A program made the position numbers and the translations under genes. Shown here piece after piece: positions 45,401 to 57,539 of a DNA stretch of 64,000 nucleotides. Source of the stretch: Varanus komodoensis (Eukaryota; Chordata; Lepidosauria; Squamata; Varanidae); contig NW_025336598.1 in assembly GCF_004798865.1 (NCBI RefSeq), positions 31,110,821 to 31,174,820 on the forward strand. The letters run 5' to 3'. Position 1 is the stretch's first letter. The number at the start of each line of letters is the position of its first letter. The notes beneath the pieces were generated by a model that saw only the letters and a list, made by a program, of their open reading frames with translations, searched no databases and was not told the DNA's origin.

Positions 45401-46330
45401 CAGGTTTAGTCACACTGACATAGACATCAGTGGAAGGTTGCTTTTCTTAAAACACTGGATTAAATGTTGCATTCAGATAAATCAAATAAACATAGCATAA
45501 TATATCTAATCTGGCATTGTCTAGCAATTTCTCAAAACACTGTGTATATTTTCAGTGTGGTTTGCATTGCATTAAATGCTGAATGTATTCAGTATAAAGT
45601 ACTGACTGTGTTGTCTTTTCTTAGAAATCTCTAAGAATCCCATCAGTATTTATAGTATGTGCTTCTGCTTCTTGAATTCTCTTTTCGTTGCACCATTTAA
45701 CCATGACAACAGCTTTGTTTGTAAGAGCTATTTCAACCCCCCTCCCAATCCTGATACGGAGAGCTCTGGAGAAGAACCTTCACTCAGATTTATTAGAAAG
45801 TGGATGAAACTCTTTTCCAGTGAGTGCCTTATATGAAACACAAGCCACTTGGCCAGTTTGCTATAGTGTGCCTATTGTGACAATATGATGGACTTCATTT
45901 ATTTATGTTGTGCAGAATTCAGTATGGGATGCGGAGTATTGATTTTATATGGGGGGAAAGTATATGTGCCAGAACCCCATTGCCAGTACGTTATGCGTGC
46001 ACTAGCTGGCATTATGATGAAAAGAAACCCTCTTATGAAACAGAGCCCTGTTCTCTTTTGCACAGCGATGGTCCAGCATTGCAGGAGTGCCCCTAATTGT
46101 TGAAATTAAGTGGAACAGGGGACAGTGACACATGAGGACACAGCTCTAGTGCCAAATATTCAAAACCAGAATGTACAGTAGTGGTGCCATATCACAATCC
46201 TACTATGCTCTGTAGTATGCTAATAATCTAAATTAGGACTGAGTTCAGAAAGCAGTGTTTTCAATATAGATAACTAATTTGGGGGAAATCTAAGAGGTGT
46301 TGATCCTCTTTCTGCTGATGTTATCAATAG
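45401..46330. other. Non-coding unique sequence, nothing recognised
   Basis: AT-rich sequence without a repeat family or splice-bounded frame that I can support. Confidence 0.45.
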
Positions 46331-46332
46331 GG

Positions 46333-46557
46333 ACATTAGTGGTGTAGTGGTTAAGAGCCTGGGACTGGGACTCAGGAGGTCTGGGTTCATGTCCCTACTC
46401 AGCCATTGAGCCAGCTGGGTGACTTGGGGCTGGTCACAGACTCTCAGCCCAGCCTACCTCACAAGGTTGTTGTGTGGATAAGATGGAGAGCCGGAGGAGG
46501 AGAATGATGTAAGCTGCCTGGTACTCATTGTAAGAAAAAAGGTGGAATAAAAATCTA
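46333..46557 (+). repeat. Sauria SINE, near full length
   Basis: Head TAGTGGTGTAGTGGTTAAGA, B-box-like GGTTCATGTCC, body GCTGGGTGACTTGGGGCTGG, CAGCCCAGCCTACCTCACAA, GGTTGTTGTGTGGATAAGAT, then GGAGGAGAATGATGTAAGCT and the tail AAGGTGGAATAAAAATCT. Confidence 0.88.
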
Positions 46558-46926
46558 GCTAACAAACAATCCAGGAGTTGTGATCACTTCAGATTGGCCC
46601 CCTCCCCCTTTTGTTTGCTCAAAAGGAGAAGATGCCAGGAAAATGTATATTCTTGTGAACATTATTCTCAAAATAAATCAGCTTTATGAGTTTAGAAGTA
46701 TATATCTATGTGCATGTGTTTTTTTAATAAGATGTGTCCTTTTTGCCCTCATCTCCCCTCCCCTCAGTGATGTAAGTGTATTCAGAAGTCAGAAATGCTA
46801 GTGAGGCGGGAGAATCAGTACTTTCCTCAACACTTTGCAACTCCTATTGTTTGGAAGAGATTTTGCTACCTGTACCAGTGTTGTCTTTGCAAGTAGTGCT
46901 GAGACTTTTTTAATGCTGTACTAAGA

Positions 46927-47112
46927 GAACCAGTGTGGTGCAGTGGTTGAATGTTGGACTGAGCTTGGGAGATTCGGGTTCTTACTTGATCTTGAAGCTC
47001 ACACTGAGTGACCAGTCATGGACTCTTAGCCAAACCTACCTCATAAGGTTGTTGTGATGACTGAATGGTGAAGAGGAAGATCCTGTAAGAAAAAAGGCAG
47101 CAGATAAACATT
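46927..47112 (+). repeat. Sauria SINE, 3' part shortened
   Basis: Head AGAACCAGTGTGGTGCAGTGG, here ending at GTGGTGCAGTGG, B-box region GGGTTCTTACTTG, body GAGTGACCAGTCATGGACTC, CCTACCTCATAAGGTTGTTG and tail GTAAGAAAAAAGGCAGCAGA. It lacks the usual TGATGTAAGC block, so it is internally deleted relative to the 46333 copy 370 bp upstream. Confidence 0.82.
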
Positions 47113-48736
47113 TGCATGTAACAATAGCCCGTCTGTTTAAAAACCAGTGGGTTGTCTCCTTCGCTTTACAGCACAACCCATGATCAGTACCTTCATAGGT
47201 TGTGCAACATGATGTATGAGTTTAGACTCCTGGGTTGTTTAGGAGTTAGGCAACTTAGTTGTTAATCCAGCAACAGTCATCTGTACATGGGTTAGCTATC
47301 GGATCAGCCTCTGAACAGTCCGATGGTCTGGTTTTGTACATCACACTGCAAAATGTACCACAAAGCGGATCACAGTTGCGCTGTAAAGCGTTTCTTCCCC
47401 GACAATGTGGTATGTGAGAATGCAGCCAGAGTCTCTTTCCTTTCCACTGCCTTTATGGCAGTATGTGTTCCAAACAACAGGATGCCTCATGAATCATACA
47501 ATACGTGGATATCATCCATGTCCAGGAAGAAACTGTAGCTGTAGCACATGAAAAATACTTTTAACTGCATACATGCTTCATTACATGAGATAAAACACAC
47601 TAAGGCAGCCATTTTTTCCAACAGAAGTGTTGTCTTTTTGGAAAATCATTATGTGAGCTTCACAACACCAGTGGAAAGGATACCACTTGCTTGTGAATCC
47701 ATTAAGCAAGCTAAAACTTAAAACAAGTGGGGTGGAAATTGGCTTTTCAGGTTCAGATTCATCTTCCCAGAAATGTGATTGGGAAGCTTGTGACAGACTC
47801 TTCTTGTGGTGCAGGCAGAGTGAAGGCTGTTCCCTGGGTTTGGCAGTCCACTGACTCTGGAAAGTCTGAGTTAAATTCAGTTTATTTACGAATCACTTAC
47901 CTCAGACAGTTAAAGGAGAGGAATGCCTGAGCACTTCCTCATTACTTCGCGTGATTGCTGCGTGTTCCCCAGATCATTTGCAAAAGCCACCCAAGTAGTT
48001 TATGGCATAGGAGACAGCCAGAACAGATCTGATACCTGCAGTATGGTGTACATTGTGCCTTTGCTTAGCAATATTGTGTAATAATGGGAGCATGTGATTT
48101 TTAATTAAGTATTAGGTTAACATTTGTAGCCTTGGGAAAATGTGAAAAGCTAGGTATGCTGTGTCTCCAATAATGATGTTTGGGTAAACTTTTTCAGTAG
48201 GTTTTTAAAAAATCTCTTCCTGGACCACTGGGATTCCAGTGAGAAGACAGGTGATAGTTAATAAACTTCCCTGAAAGACAGTGTACACCACCAGTACCAT
48301 TCCCAGCACAAAGCTGGAGATACTACTACGTTTGTTCTAGTTCTCATTGAGAGTTCACATAGATAACGTGACACTGAGGCCCAATAACCCTGAGAAGAAT
48401 GGGGAGATCCCATAGAGAGTATACCTGAATCCTTTGCAATGTACAGGATATCTTGGGAAGAAAGTCACCTGAAATAGCATCACAGTGGAATTATTTGACA
48501 TAACAGTGTTATGAAACCACTCGTAAGTTCTTGTTTTGGTGTGGTGACCAGCACTAGGAACCTATGAAGCTGCTTTAAACTGGCGGCATTTGCACATAAC
48601 AAATGTGGCTTGTTATTTGCTTTGGTGGATTTGAGGAATAGTAAAAAGATTTGCAAAACAAAAGACACAGGTTTATTGAAATAAACATAGTTAGCAATAA
48701 ACAATAAGACAGAGAAGGAGAGGAGGCAATTATCTA
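47113..48736. other. Non-coding sequence with possible MITE remnant
   Basis: The stretch 47130-47280 carries GTGGGTTGTC, CACAACCCATGATC, AGGTTGTGCAAC and CTGGGTTGTTTAGG motifs and may be a decayed relative of 44205-44420. The rest is unrecognised. Confidence 0.35.
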
Positions 48737-48805
48737 CATTTGCTTGCTTGCTCGAATGTATTTGTAGGCCGCCTATAATTGCTGAGGCCTTCCTAGGCAG
48801 CATGG
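48737..48805 (-). repeat. LINE/SINE 3' end fragment
   Basis: The minus strand reads TGCCTAGGAAGGCCTCAGCA, ATTATAGGCGGCCTACAAAT, then ACATTCGAGCAAGCAAGCAA. This looks like the closing part of a CR1/L2-type LINE with a (CAAG)n tail. Confidence 0.45.
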
Positions 48806-51095
48806 AGGATACTGGCATGATTTCTAACTGCAAATGTCCCTGGGCCTAAACCTGAGCCATCTGCATAGCATCACTGGGGCTTATTCATAAGAAGGTGAAA
48901 TGCAGGTAACAAGCAACAACGGGGGTGCACATTCTGCCAACCCTGTATAACAGACATAGAAGTCAGCACAGGGTTCCTTCAGGGGTCCTCTCCTTTCCTA
49001 CGGTGTGTTTGCTCAGCACTCTTCCTGACAGTCTGACAAAACCCCCGTGAGGTGGGATGTAGCTTTTCTTATGCCCACTCCCCATCTCCTGTGCCAGGCC
49101 TCTCAAGGGCAGAGACGGCCCATGTGATAGTAGCCCAGCCCTGCCTATGGCCCATGATCAAACCAAAAAGTACTTGCAGTTGTCATGGCAGCAGGGGACC
49201 CCTTTTTATAGTTAACACCATGATGACAAATCAAGCATGTAAGAGTACATTTGAAACATGGCTTTACTGTTCCTAGGCTCAGGCAGTTATCAAAATAAGG
49301 AGGTGATATTCAGAAACAAGAGGAAGTGCATGTGTTGTTGTTTTCAAGGAACAGCTGAAGGCGATAGAAAAGGCAGTCAAGTATCTTTAGGATTCTGTTG
49401 ACAGCCACACAGTATGGGGAAATAGGATACTTTTCTGTTTCTACGAGACAACATGGAACCAAGATGCAGAGAGAGTCAATACCGAGCCAAATGGATATAA
49501 GCCTTGTCGTGGATTCTGTGGATTTGCATCTGCAGAATCAGATCTCTTTCATGAACTCCTCTTTGACTCAGGTCAACTTTTACAACACTTCCATGCCTGC
49601 TCATTTGTGTCCTGTTAGGACCCATCCTACTTTTCAATGTATCCTACTATATTCATTGCTCTTTTAAGAAAATTACATTGCAGAATTAATTAAAACAATT
49701 GAGGCTATACGTACTTTCAAGACTTAAGCTTCAATTCTGTCCCAGCTCACTGAGTGTAACTCCCATTCAAATCAGTAGTTATGATTTCTGAGTAGACACG
49801 TATATAGATTCCTGCTTTTTTTCTAAATTCTGCTTTAGATTTATCTGAATGGCTAAACTTGGGTGAAACTGAGATCCTTATCGGCACATTAAGAAATCCT
49901 TCTCTTTCTGTATAGTTGTGCAAGCATTCAGAATCTTTCTCCCAATCCTGTTCTTCCAGCCCTTACTGGTGCAGATACCAGTGAATAAATGTAGTGAATC
50001 ATAAGAATACAGGAAACTTGAGAAACAGGACTGTTTTTCTTGGTCTGGAAAGGAACACACCTAAAAACTACCTGGCATAAGCAAACATTCTGGTCACTAT
50101 TTATAGGAGCAAAGTTGTCCTCAGTTTAAATACTTTGCCATCGTTCACAGAACCAGCTCTTCTTTCCCTGTTCCCTTTTACTGAAAAGCAGCCAACGAAA
50201 GCGCAGGAGGTGGTGGAGGAAGATGCTTAGCTTGCCAAAGCAAAACCTAGAGCAAATTTGTTTATAGGATAGTTGTAAATCTTTGGAAATAGTATGCTTT
50301 AATGAAACAGTTGAAGTATCTCCCTTTGCAGTACTGCAGGCTGGTAATAGATAGGCATTGTACACTGTGTGGGCAGGACTTGAAAGGCTTTCCCAGCACC
50401 TACAGCCTAGTTTCTCTTATGAAAGTCCACTTTTGTTGTGACAGTTCTGGAGCTTCTCTCCCCCCTGCTCCCCTCCCCGCCATCCTAATTTCTCATTACA
50501 CAAGTAGTCATTATCCTGATGCAGTGACAAACTCTGCTTGCTTTCAGGAGGCAAGAAAGAGACTGTTTTTTGCAGTATAATACTATCATTTCAGAATGAG
50601 CATTACAAAAGCTGACTCTTAAAAAGCAATAAAAAACAAAACACAAATGGATTCAACTTTCAGGGTGATAGTTGAGCAACTAGCATGGATTACCCCTTTG
50701 AACAAAATCGTCAGTCATATGAATCTGTGGAACAGTTTTAAAAACAGTTGATACTAAATATCAGGAAACTAGACTTGTATTCTGAAATACTAAGGCTACG
50801 GTCCTGTATGCTTTTACTATGGAGTTACTAAGCTCCACAAAACATAGTTGGACTTGAGTAAATCAACACAGGCTTGTGATGCAAGTCAGTTTTGCAATCA
50901 TTGAAACCAATACTGTGTTGTGGTTTCATTTTTCTCTTACTTGTGATCAATCACGAAATTGTTCATTGGCACTGTTGACAAAACGATGCAGGTAACTCAG
51001 GTTGGGAAAAAAGTCACATCTCCATTAAGTAATTGAGCTTGCGTGTAATTAACACTGATAGAATTGCTGCACTTGCTGTAGCGTTGCTGTAGCTC
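48806..51095. other. Non-coding sequence with two short MITE-like remnants
   Basis: Remnants of the squamate palindromic repeat lie at about 49728-49812 (ACTCCCATTCAAATCAGTAG, then TTTCTGAGTAGACACGTATA) and about 50793-50885 (TACGGTCCTGTATGCTTTTA, then GACTTGAGTAAATC). No exon is recognised elsewhere in the stretch. Confidence 0.45.
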
Positions 51096-51440
51096 AGCAC
51101 AGGGGTGGGCAACATGGCACCACAGGCATGCCCAATTACCTTGCTTGATGCCTTCCTGGGTGTCCTGTCCATCTCACGTGAAAACAAATTCACCAGAGGT
51201 GTTTTTGATAGTAGCTGTGATGGCTTGAGCACAGTGGCCACCAGCCATAGTGCCCAGGACCGTTTCTGAAGTTGCAAACAGTGCTGATGGCCCCACAAAG
51301 GTTGCTTGCTTCTGGCCTAGCAGAAACCTCTGCTGGTAAGGTGCAGGAGTCCCGCTGGGCGTCTTGCTGCACCATGGGCATAATTGCAGTTACTGGGAAC
51401 TGTAGTACTTCAAGACCAGAAATCAAAAAATTGAAGTTTC
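51096..51440. repeat. Possible decayed hAT-type element
   Basis: The left edge CAGGGGTGGGCAACATGGCA at 51100-51119 looks like a hAT terminus (CAGGGGTGGGCAA). The sequence after it, including ATGCCTTCCTGGGTGTCC, would be the interior. The right terminus is not identifiable, and it could stop earlier than the end given. Confidence 0.35.
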
Positions 51441-51913
51441 AGACTGTGGGCTGGGTACCACCAATGCAGTTTCTTCACAAATTGTCCGTTGTCTGTGTAT
51501 GGCATCCCATTGCCCATCCCATTGTTCATTGTCCATGTATGGCATACTTTTTGGCTTTGTTTGTGGTATGGGTGTTGTCAAGTGTAGGAATAGCAGAACT
51601 TTAAAAATTGGGGCTCTGGGAGGAAAGAGCCAGTGGGCAGCAGGGGGCAGGAATGTGTGGAAACTTGGGGACTTTTCACGGTCTAGCATTATAATAAACA
51701 GATTGCTTTACTCCTGGAACAGTAACTCCCCTTATTTTTATGGAACAGTATCGATAGCTTTACACGTAATGAAATTAAGACATCAGGCTGTGAACTCAGA
51801 CGTGCGTGCACACATATCATTTTAAACTGTTGCAGTAGTTCAGGTGGCTTTCCAGGAGAAATGGGCTGTAATACAAATAAATGTGCAGTTCTTATGTTTA
51901 TCCTTATGTCACT

Positions 51914-52045
51914 TGCCCTTATGTAGCCTTCCTCACCCTGGTGGCTTTCAGATGCTTTGACCCCAGCTTCTGTCAGCTTCAACCAACATGGTTAATGCCA
52001 TTTGCCCTCCCAACAGTCTGAAGGGCCCCAGGTAGGAGAAGGCTC
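51914..52045. mobile_element. Foldback hAT-like MITE, decayed
   Basis: Left end GTAGCCTTCCTCACCCTGGT, then GGCTTTCAGATGCTTTGACC. Right end GTCTGAAGGGCCCCAGGTAG, then GAGAAGGC. The ends pair as inverted repeats around an AACATGGTTAATGCC core. Confidence 0.6.
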
Positions 52046-54559
52046 AGTGTTTATGCGGAGAAAATAAGGTCTATTCCGAGCCACCTAGTGGTGACCTTCA
52101 TGATGAGAAGGCAGTAAACTAAGCCATGCACTGCACAAATTGCTTTTGCCTATAAATTGTAGTGTTTTACTTTCTAATACTTGTTTCATTTCAGTTGTTC
52201 TAGTACTTCTATTTGCTGTAAAGCCTCGTTTCTTCCTCATTCAGTTGTGAGTTTGGGGTCTTTTCTGCCCCAAAGGGATGGTGGCAGGGTGACAGGCTTA
52301 TTATGAAGCATGAGAAGTAACTGCTGACCATACAAAGAAATCAGGAAAATAAATTACTGAGATGCATATGATTAATGCTGATATATAAACCCTCCTCCAG
52401 AGCTCTCATAACAGAGAAAATGGTTAGCAGGACAAAGGCTTGCAAGAGGGATATTTGCCCAAATAAATGAGAGGAGAGTTTGTTTAATGGGACTGACTGT
52501 CTTGTTCATGTCTCCTCTCTCTCTCCCTGTGTGTGGCAGTGGGATACAGGAAAGGAGAAGATTACAAGGTGTGGAGTGGAACATGCCAGCTCTGGATCTT
52601 GTGATAATTAGATGATGTGGAATACCCTTAATTTAGAAGTAAATATGTGTGTGTGTGAGAGAGAAATACACATTCCACATAAGTAAAACTGGAATTAACA
52701 GCTTAGCAACAAACACTCCCAAAAATAAAATGCTTGTGAAGTCGTAGGGTGCAGATTGGAAAGGGTTTGTGGAAACTGTGATACACAGAGCTTGCATACT
52801 AATTGCATAGCTGCATTTACAAAGGGAAAACAGGATGCTGGTTGCACTGCAAATAAATGAAAGGATATGATTCTATTTATAGGAGCAAATGTAAGACTTC
52901 TTTTAATCAACTACATTTCACCAAGTAATAGTTACTCATCAAGATCATGCTGCAAATGTTGCTTGTTGCATTTATCCAGTATATATGATTACCAAAAATA
53001 GAGAGAGACTAAATGATGAATTGCTTATAATTCCTTGAAATTATAAAGGACAAGATCCACTTCATCCATCTATACAGGATTTTACAATATATATGCTTCC
53101 TAAAGTCGCTTGACTTAAGAAAATCCATTGTGTTTCCTTTTAAAATCTTATTAAAAGGCTTTCACTTAAAATAGTCAGAAGTTATTTATAGCTAATAAAA
53201 AAACCACATTTAAAAGTATCAGTAATTAAAAGCAAAACCACAGCAACATTGTGAATAATACATCACATCATTTTGCAGAGAGGGCTTGAGAGAGAGGGAG
53301 AGGATTTGGCTCATTTGTCAGACAGAAATTCCCTTTAGAGAACCCAAACAAACAGTCTGTCAGTTATTTGGGTTATAAAGTTACATATGGATCTGGTCCA
53401 CAGCATGTGTAAATGAAGCCTGCCTGGAGAATAATGCGGGAGGCTCAAGTTAGCAGCTCCCTGAATTTTTCATCATGTGTGTGAGGAGTATGAAGTAGAC
53501 AAGAGGATAGCTCTGTGACTAGCTCTTTTTTCTACTCTTCATTTTTGTAAAAAGGTATGGGAGGTGGGAATGTGGCTTAGATTGGAACCATGACACTGCC
53601 AGAATGGCGTTTAAGCTTTTCCTCCTTGAATCAGTTTCCAGATGAAAACTACTTTCTCCTCGTTATAGGGAAAATATGTGGTATGTACATATCAATGAGG
53701 CAAAGAGGAATTCTGTGGGCATTCATTTTCACTGGAAATTGGTATGGGAGCAGGTGTTACTTCCTTTGCGCAAGTGCTACAGTCTCTGGTCCGTATCAGT
53801 TCTCCTCACCCTAACCCACTGATGGTTTGTTTTTTCCAAAACTGTGAAGAGATGCTTGATACAGCCACAGGTCTGTGGCACATTTAGTCACATAGCAGAA
53901 AAAGGTGCAAATGGGGCGATTTTTGCAATGTTCACTATTATAAATAACTCCTTGTACATAGAAAAGTTAACATAAGAGGTCAGACTGTGCTCACTCCTTG
54001 GGATGCTAGTTTCATGACCAACTTAAATCCCTTTGATTTCAGTGGGTCCACCTTAAGTAGGACTAACATTGGATTTAACCTTCTGTAGTCGTTCCTCCCA
54101 AGTTCTGTTAAGCTGTGGGAAGCAAGGTAGTTGATGGCAAGTCATTGCAAGAAGATAGTGCAACACACGCTTCTCCCATGAGTGCAGGTGGCCAGCCAGT
54201 CTTGAGGCCACTCCAGCACTCTTGCTCTGGCAGAGCAGAAATGCACCAGTGAGTAAAGAAAGGCATGGGCTCCAGGTTCATTTCCTAGACTCTTAGCTTA
54301 AAAAGCCCAGAGATGGGGAGCTTCCTTTCGAAGTTGGCTGTCTTTGTTCTACCACCACAGGACTCTTGTCAGATACTCTGTTTCACCTGAAGATCGAGCC
54401 TTCACATTTGCACATCATTTGATCCAAACGATTGCAGCAGAGCTGTGAAGGAACAAACCTCTTCGGTTGCACTTAAGAGTAGCAAATTATATCAGAAGAA
54501 GATGAGTGCTCTCTCAATGTTTCTGCATGGCATGAGAGCATAACATCATCATTATCATC
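52046..54559. other. Mostly unique non-coding sequence
   Basis: A (GT)5 and GA-rich tract lies near 52644-52664. The AT-rich repeat-free block 53080-53400 (TTATTTATAGCTAATAAAAA, CAGTAATTAAAAGC) could be a conserved non-coding element. A MITE-like remnant (TTTCAGTGGGTCCACC, TAAGTAGGACTAACATTGGA) lies near 54010-54082. No exon is supported. Confidence 0.4.
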
Positions 54560-54772
54560 ACTTCTACACCCAGCTTTTCTTCTCCTGCAAGGAGCCCAAG
54601 GGAACTTACAAAGTTCTCTCCATCTTATCCCTGCAACAAGAATCCTGCGTGGGAGGAAGATCATGACTGGCTCAGAGTCACACAATGGGCTTCATGACTA
54701 AGGGCGGATCTCTCTCTCAAGTCCCAGTCCAGTACTCTGACCACTATGCTACAGTGGTTCTCTACATGACAT
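54560..54772 (-). repeat. Sauria-type SINE, minus strand
   Basis: The plus strand runs from the tail side (AGGAGCCCAAGGGAACTTAC, TCCATCTTATCCCTGCAACA) through GACTGGCTCAGAGTCACACA to the reversed tRNA head CAGTACTCTGACCACTATGC and TACAGTGGTTCTC. It is close to full length apart from the 3' tail. Confidence 0.82.
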
Positions 54773-55011
54773 TTGTTTGATGGTTCCAAGCTGTCCCTCC
54801 TCCCTCCCTGATACTACTAATGTGTCTGTGCAGGAGGTAGTATAGAGACTTTTGTAAGGAACTGTGTTTAGGCATGGGTATACCTTGCATGCTGAATCCT
54901 GTTTTGCAATGTAAATTAGTGGTATGCATCTTCCCACTCGTCTGTGCCGCCTGGAAGCTGTCATCTAGGTGGTGGGGCTGTTGTGGGACATGTTGTGCTC
55001 TGTCCCACATT

Positions 55012-55023
55012 GGGGGGGGGGGG
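55012..55023 (+). repeat. G12 homopolymer
   Basis: Twelve consecutive G followed by CGCATTG. Confidence 0.9.
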
Positions 55024-55129
55024 CGCATTGCTTGTAGAGCAGAACAGGAGTACATACTCTGTTTGCAGAATCCTTGGCATCTCTTCTTAGAAGCATCAGC
55101 TAAGAGGGGATGGCATGGATATTTTCCTG

Positions 55130-55184
55130 ACTGAGACCCTGGAGAGCCACTGCCAGTCAGAGCAGCTTAAGCTGGGCTAAACAG
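55130..55184 (+). repeat. tRNA-Ala-headed SINE, 3' body fragment
   Basis: GAGACCCTGGAGAGCCACTG, then CCAGTCAGAGCAG and TTAAGCTGGGCTAA match the 3' half of the SINE family at 42971-43128, here on the plus strand. It ends where the Sauria SINE begins. Confidence 0.6.
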
Positions 55185-55186
55185 GC

Positions 55187-55405
55187 AGAGCCAGTGTGGT
55201 GTAGTGGTTAGAGGATTGGACTGGGTTTTGGGAGATCCAGGTTCTAGTCTGTGCTCAGCTACAAAACTCACTGGGTGACTTTGGGCTGGTCAGAGACTCT
55301 CAGCCCAACCTGCTTCACAGTACTGTTGTAGTGAGGGTAAAATGGAGGGGAGGAGAAGCTTGTAAGCCACCTTGGGTTCCTTGTAAGATGAAGAAAGCAG
55401 AGTGG
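55187..55405 (+). repeat. Sauria SINE, near full length
   Basis: Head AGCCAGTGTGGTGTAGTGGT, B box GGTTCTAGTCT, body CTCACTGGGTGACTTTGGGC, AGAGACTCTCAGCCCAACCT and GTAAGCCACCTTGGGTTCCT. One of the better-preserved heads in the window. Confidence 0.87.
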
Positions 55406-57240
55406 GCAGGTGGGCATCAGTGTAACATAATAATCATGCTAAAAGGACAAGTCTGCTTCCTGAGTTATCCATACCTGTGGAAGCAAGTCACTTCATTCTG
55501 CCAAAACGCACCATTGCTCTGGATCTCGGCAGCCCTGCTCTGCAGCAACAGTGGGCCGCCCGTTTGCCTGGGAGGGGGTCCATGGGCAGCACCACGTCAC
55601 CCTCTGCTTCCATCCTGTTCTTCAGCCAGGCCTGAGGCAGAGGGTCCCAACGAGAGTGGTAGCAGCAGCCATTAAGGGAACAACTGCCATGATCATGTCC
55701 CCTCCCTGTTAGGAAATCCAGCTGCAGTGCGATCCGCAGCTGCCTCTTGTCTTTTCAAGGGTCCACATTTTCCCTTGGCTTGCCACTGCCTTCACCTCCC
55801 AACAAGCTCAGGAGCAAGGAGCAGCAGGAAGAAAGGGCTAACGTGCCGTTCTGGGTCTCAAGCAGTGGTTTGTAGTTTCAGCATGCTGGTAAGGTATTAG
55901 TGGAGCTGGCTTCAAGTATATGTTAAGGTAGTTCACAGGAACAATATAGTAGCATTCAGTAAAAATTACCATGAGGAGCCAAAATAGGTTGTTAGAAAGA
56001 TCTTAATAATGGCAAGATTAAATTGCTTTGAAGTAGACTCCTCAGCAGAAAATTTAATATCTTTCTTCATCACTTAATGTTCAAAATCTAAACTCGTATG
56101 TGCTACAGGCAAATAGGCTGGTGGGAAACACCCAGCTGGCATGGACATTCAGTGGACAGAATTTTCCATCTGAAACATCTGTCTGAGTCAGTTTTAAATA
56201 GTAGGCATTAGGAGGCATTCCTATTCATCTTATGAAACTTTGTATTTGCATAATTTGAAGCCACTTCTCAGACATTTGGTTTGCATTTATCTGCTGCTCT
56301 TCTTCAAAACATCATCTGCTTCGGAACAGACTATACAGAACAGTAGCATATCACGTTCAGCTTCTGGGTATTACAGCTCGAAAAAGCAACCTTTCATCAT
56401 TGTTGCTTTTAAAATGAAACCATATGTCCATTTAAAGTAACATTCAGAATCTATTTTTAATTTTTCTCTCCAGAAAAGAATGACAGTAGCGGTGTGTATA
56501 TGTGTGCATGAGCGTGGCTGCAGCACGGGTGTTTTTATGGCAAGGGTTGCTCTGCTCTGGTGATGGTCCCTAAACTTCTGAGCGGTGCCCTGGACCTTTG
56601 GAGCTGTCCCGGCTGCCATCATCCACCTTGATACAAGCTTGCTGCTTTCCCTGGCCCTCGGTCGCTTTGCAGTTACTTAGAAGAGGGTAGGATTCACTCT
56701 CTTAGGTAACTAATTAGGAGCCTAACGTGAAGGCTTCAAAACTGGAGGGGGGACTGGCATCTTTCCTTCCACAGTCATTAAGTCCACGGTCCAGAATTGC
56801 CCAACAACACCACTGCCACCCTTCTGTCTTAGAGGCTGCCTGACTCTGCCGAGAGAGTTCCAGTTGCTTTTGTGACCTAGGCCACTCCAGGCAGTGAGGC
56901 CCTGGCAAGGGGATGAACTGGCGCATGGGCCACTCATGTATCACATAGTGTGCCAGGGGCATTCCTCATCTGTTGCCCCCTGTGTGTTGGCTCAGCCCCT
57001 TACCTTAAAGGAAAGCAGGAGTGAGCTGGTTTGCAAAACAGGGTTGCAGTGAGCAGCCGTGCCTGAATCTGGGGCAAGGTAACATAGGAGTATATGGCTT
57101 CCTGACTAGTTTGAGTGGGTCTGAAGTGAGCCTGCTTTCTGCATGGTCCCTGTGGCCACACTGTAGTGAGTGCATGGCACCTAGGGCTTGCAGAGGGCCA
57201 AATAAAGGTGAAAAAGGTTCTTGCTTTTTTGTGCTCAAAA
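55406..57240. other. Non-coding unique sequence, nothing recognised
   Basis: No repeat or exon supported. GC is somewhat raised at 55490-55820 and 56560-57200. Overlapping frames on both strands there look compositional. Confidence 0.45.
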
Positions 57241-57244
57241 GCCA

Positions 57245-57345
57245 CAATGCCTTGTGGCACCTTGAAGACTCACAGATTCACTGCGGCCGAGTAAGCTTTC
57301 ATGGACAGGAATCTTCTATACAGAATTTAGACTGATGCTGATTTC
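57245..57345. repeat. Partial copy of the GACTCTTGTGGCACC palindromic family
   Basis: ATGCCTTGTGGCACCTTGAA, then GACTCACAGATTCACTGCGG and GAGTAAGCTTTCATGGACAG match the left arm of the family at 29803-29957. The right arm is missing. Confidence 0.6.
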
Positions 57346-57388
57346 CATGTAACTGCAGAAAAGTCCTTGCTGAAATAAAGGCACAAGA

Positions 57389-57408
57389 CCCCCCCCACCC
57401 CCACCCCC
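57389..57408 (-). repeat. C8-A-C5-A-C5 tract, G-quadruplex motif on minus strand
   Basis: The minus strand has G5, G5 and G8 runs separated by single T residues. The G8 run can be split to give four tracts with short loops. Confidence 0.8.
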
Positions 57409-57531
57409 GCTCTTGTTTCTCTCCTCATTTCTCTTCAGGTTGTGTGTTCAGCTTTTGTGGTCCTTTGCCATGTCATGTCCACACTGGGAGCTCAGTAACT
57501 GTGGATGCAGTTATCTTTAGCCTTTAAAATA

Positions 57532-57539
57532 GTCTAGAT
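57532..57539 (+). repeat. Left 8-bp target-site duplication GTCTAGAT
   Basis: GTCTAGAT immediately precedes the left terminus CAGTGATGG of the composite. It is identical to 58483-58490. Eight bp is the size made by hAT transposases, and the sequence fits the nTnnnnAn preference. Confidence 0.85.
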
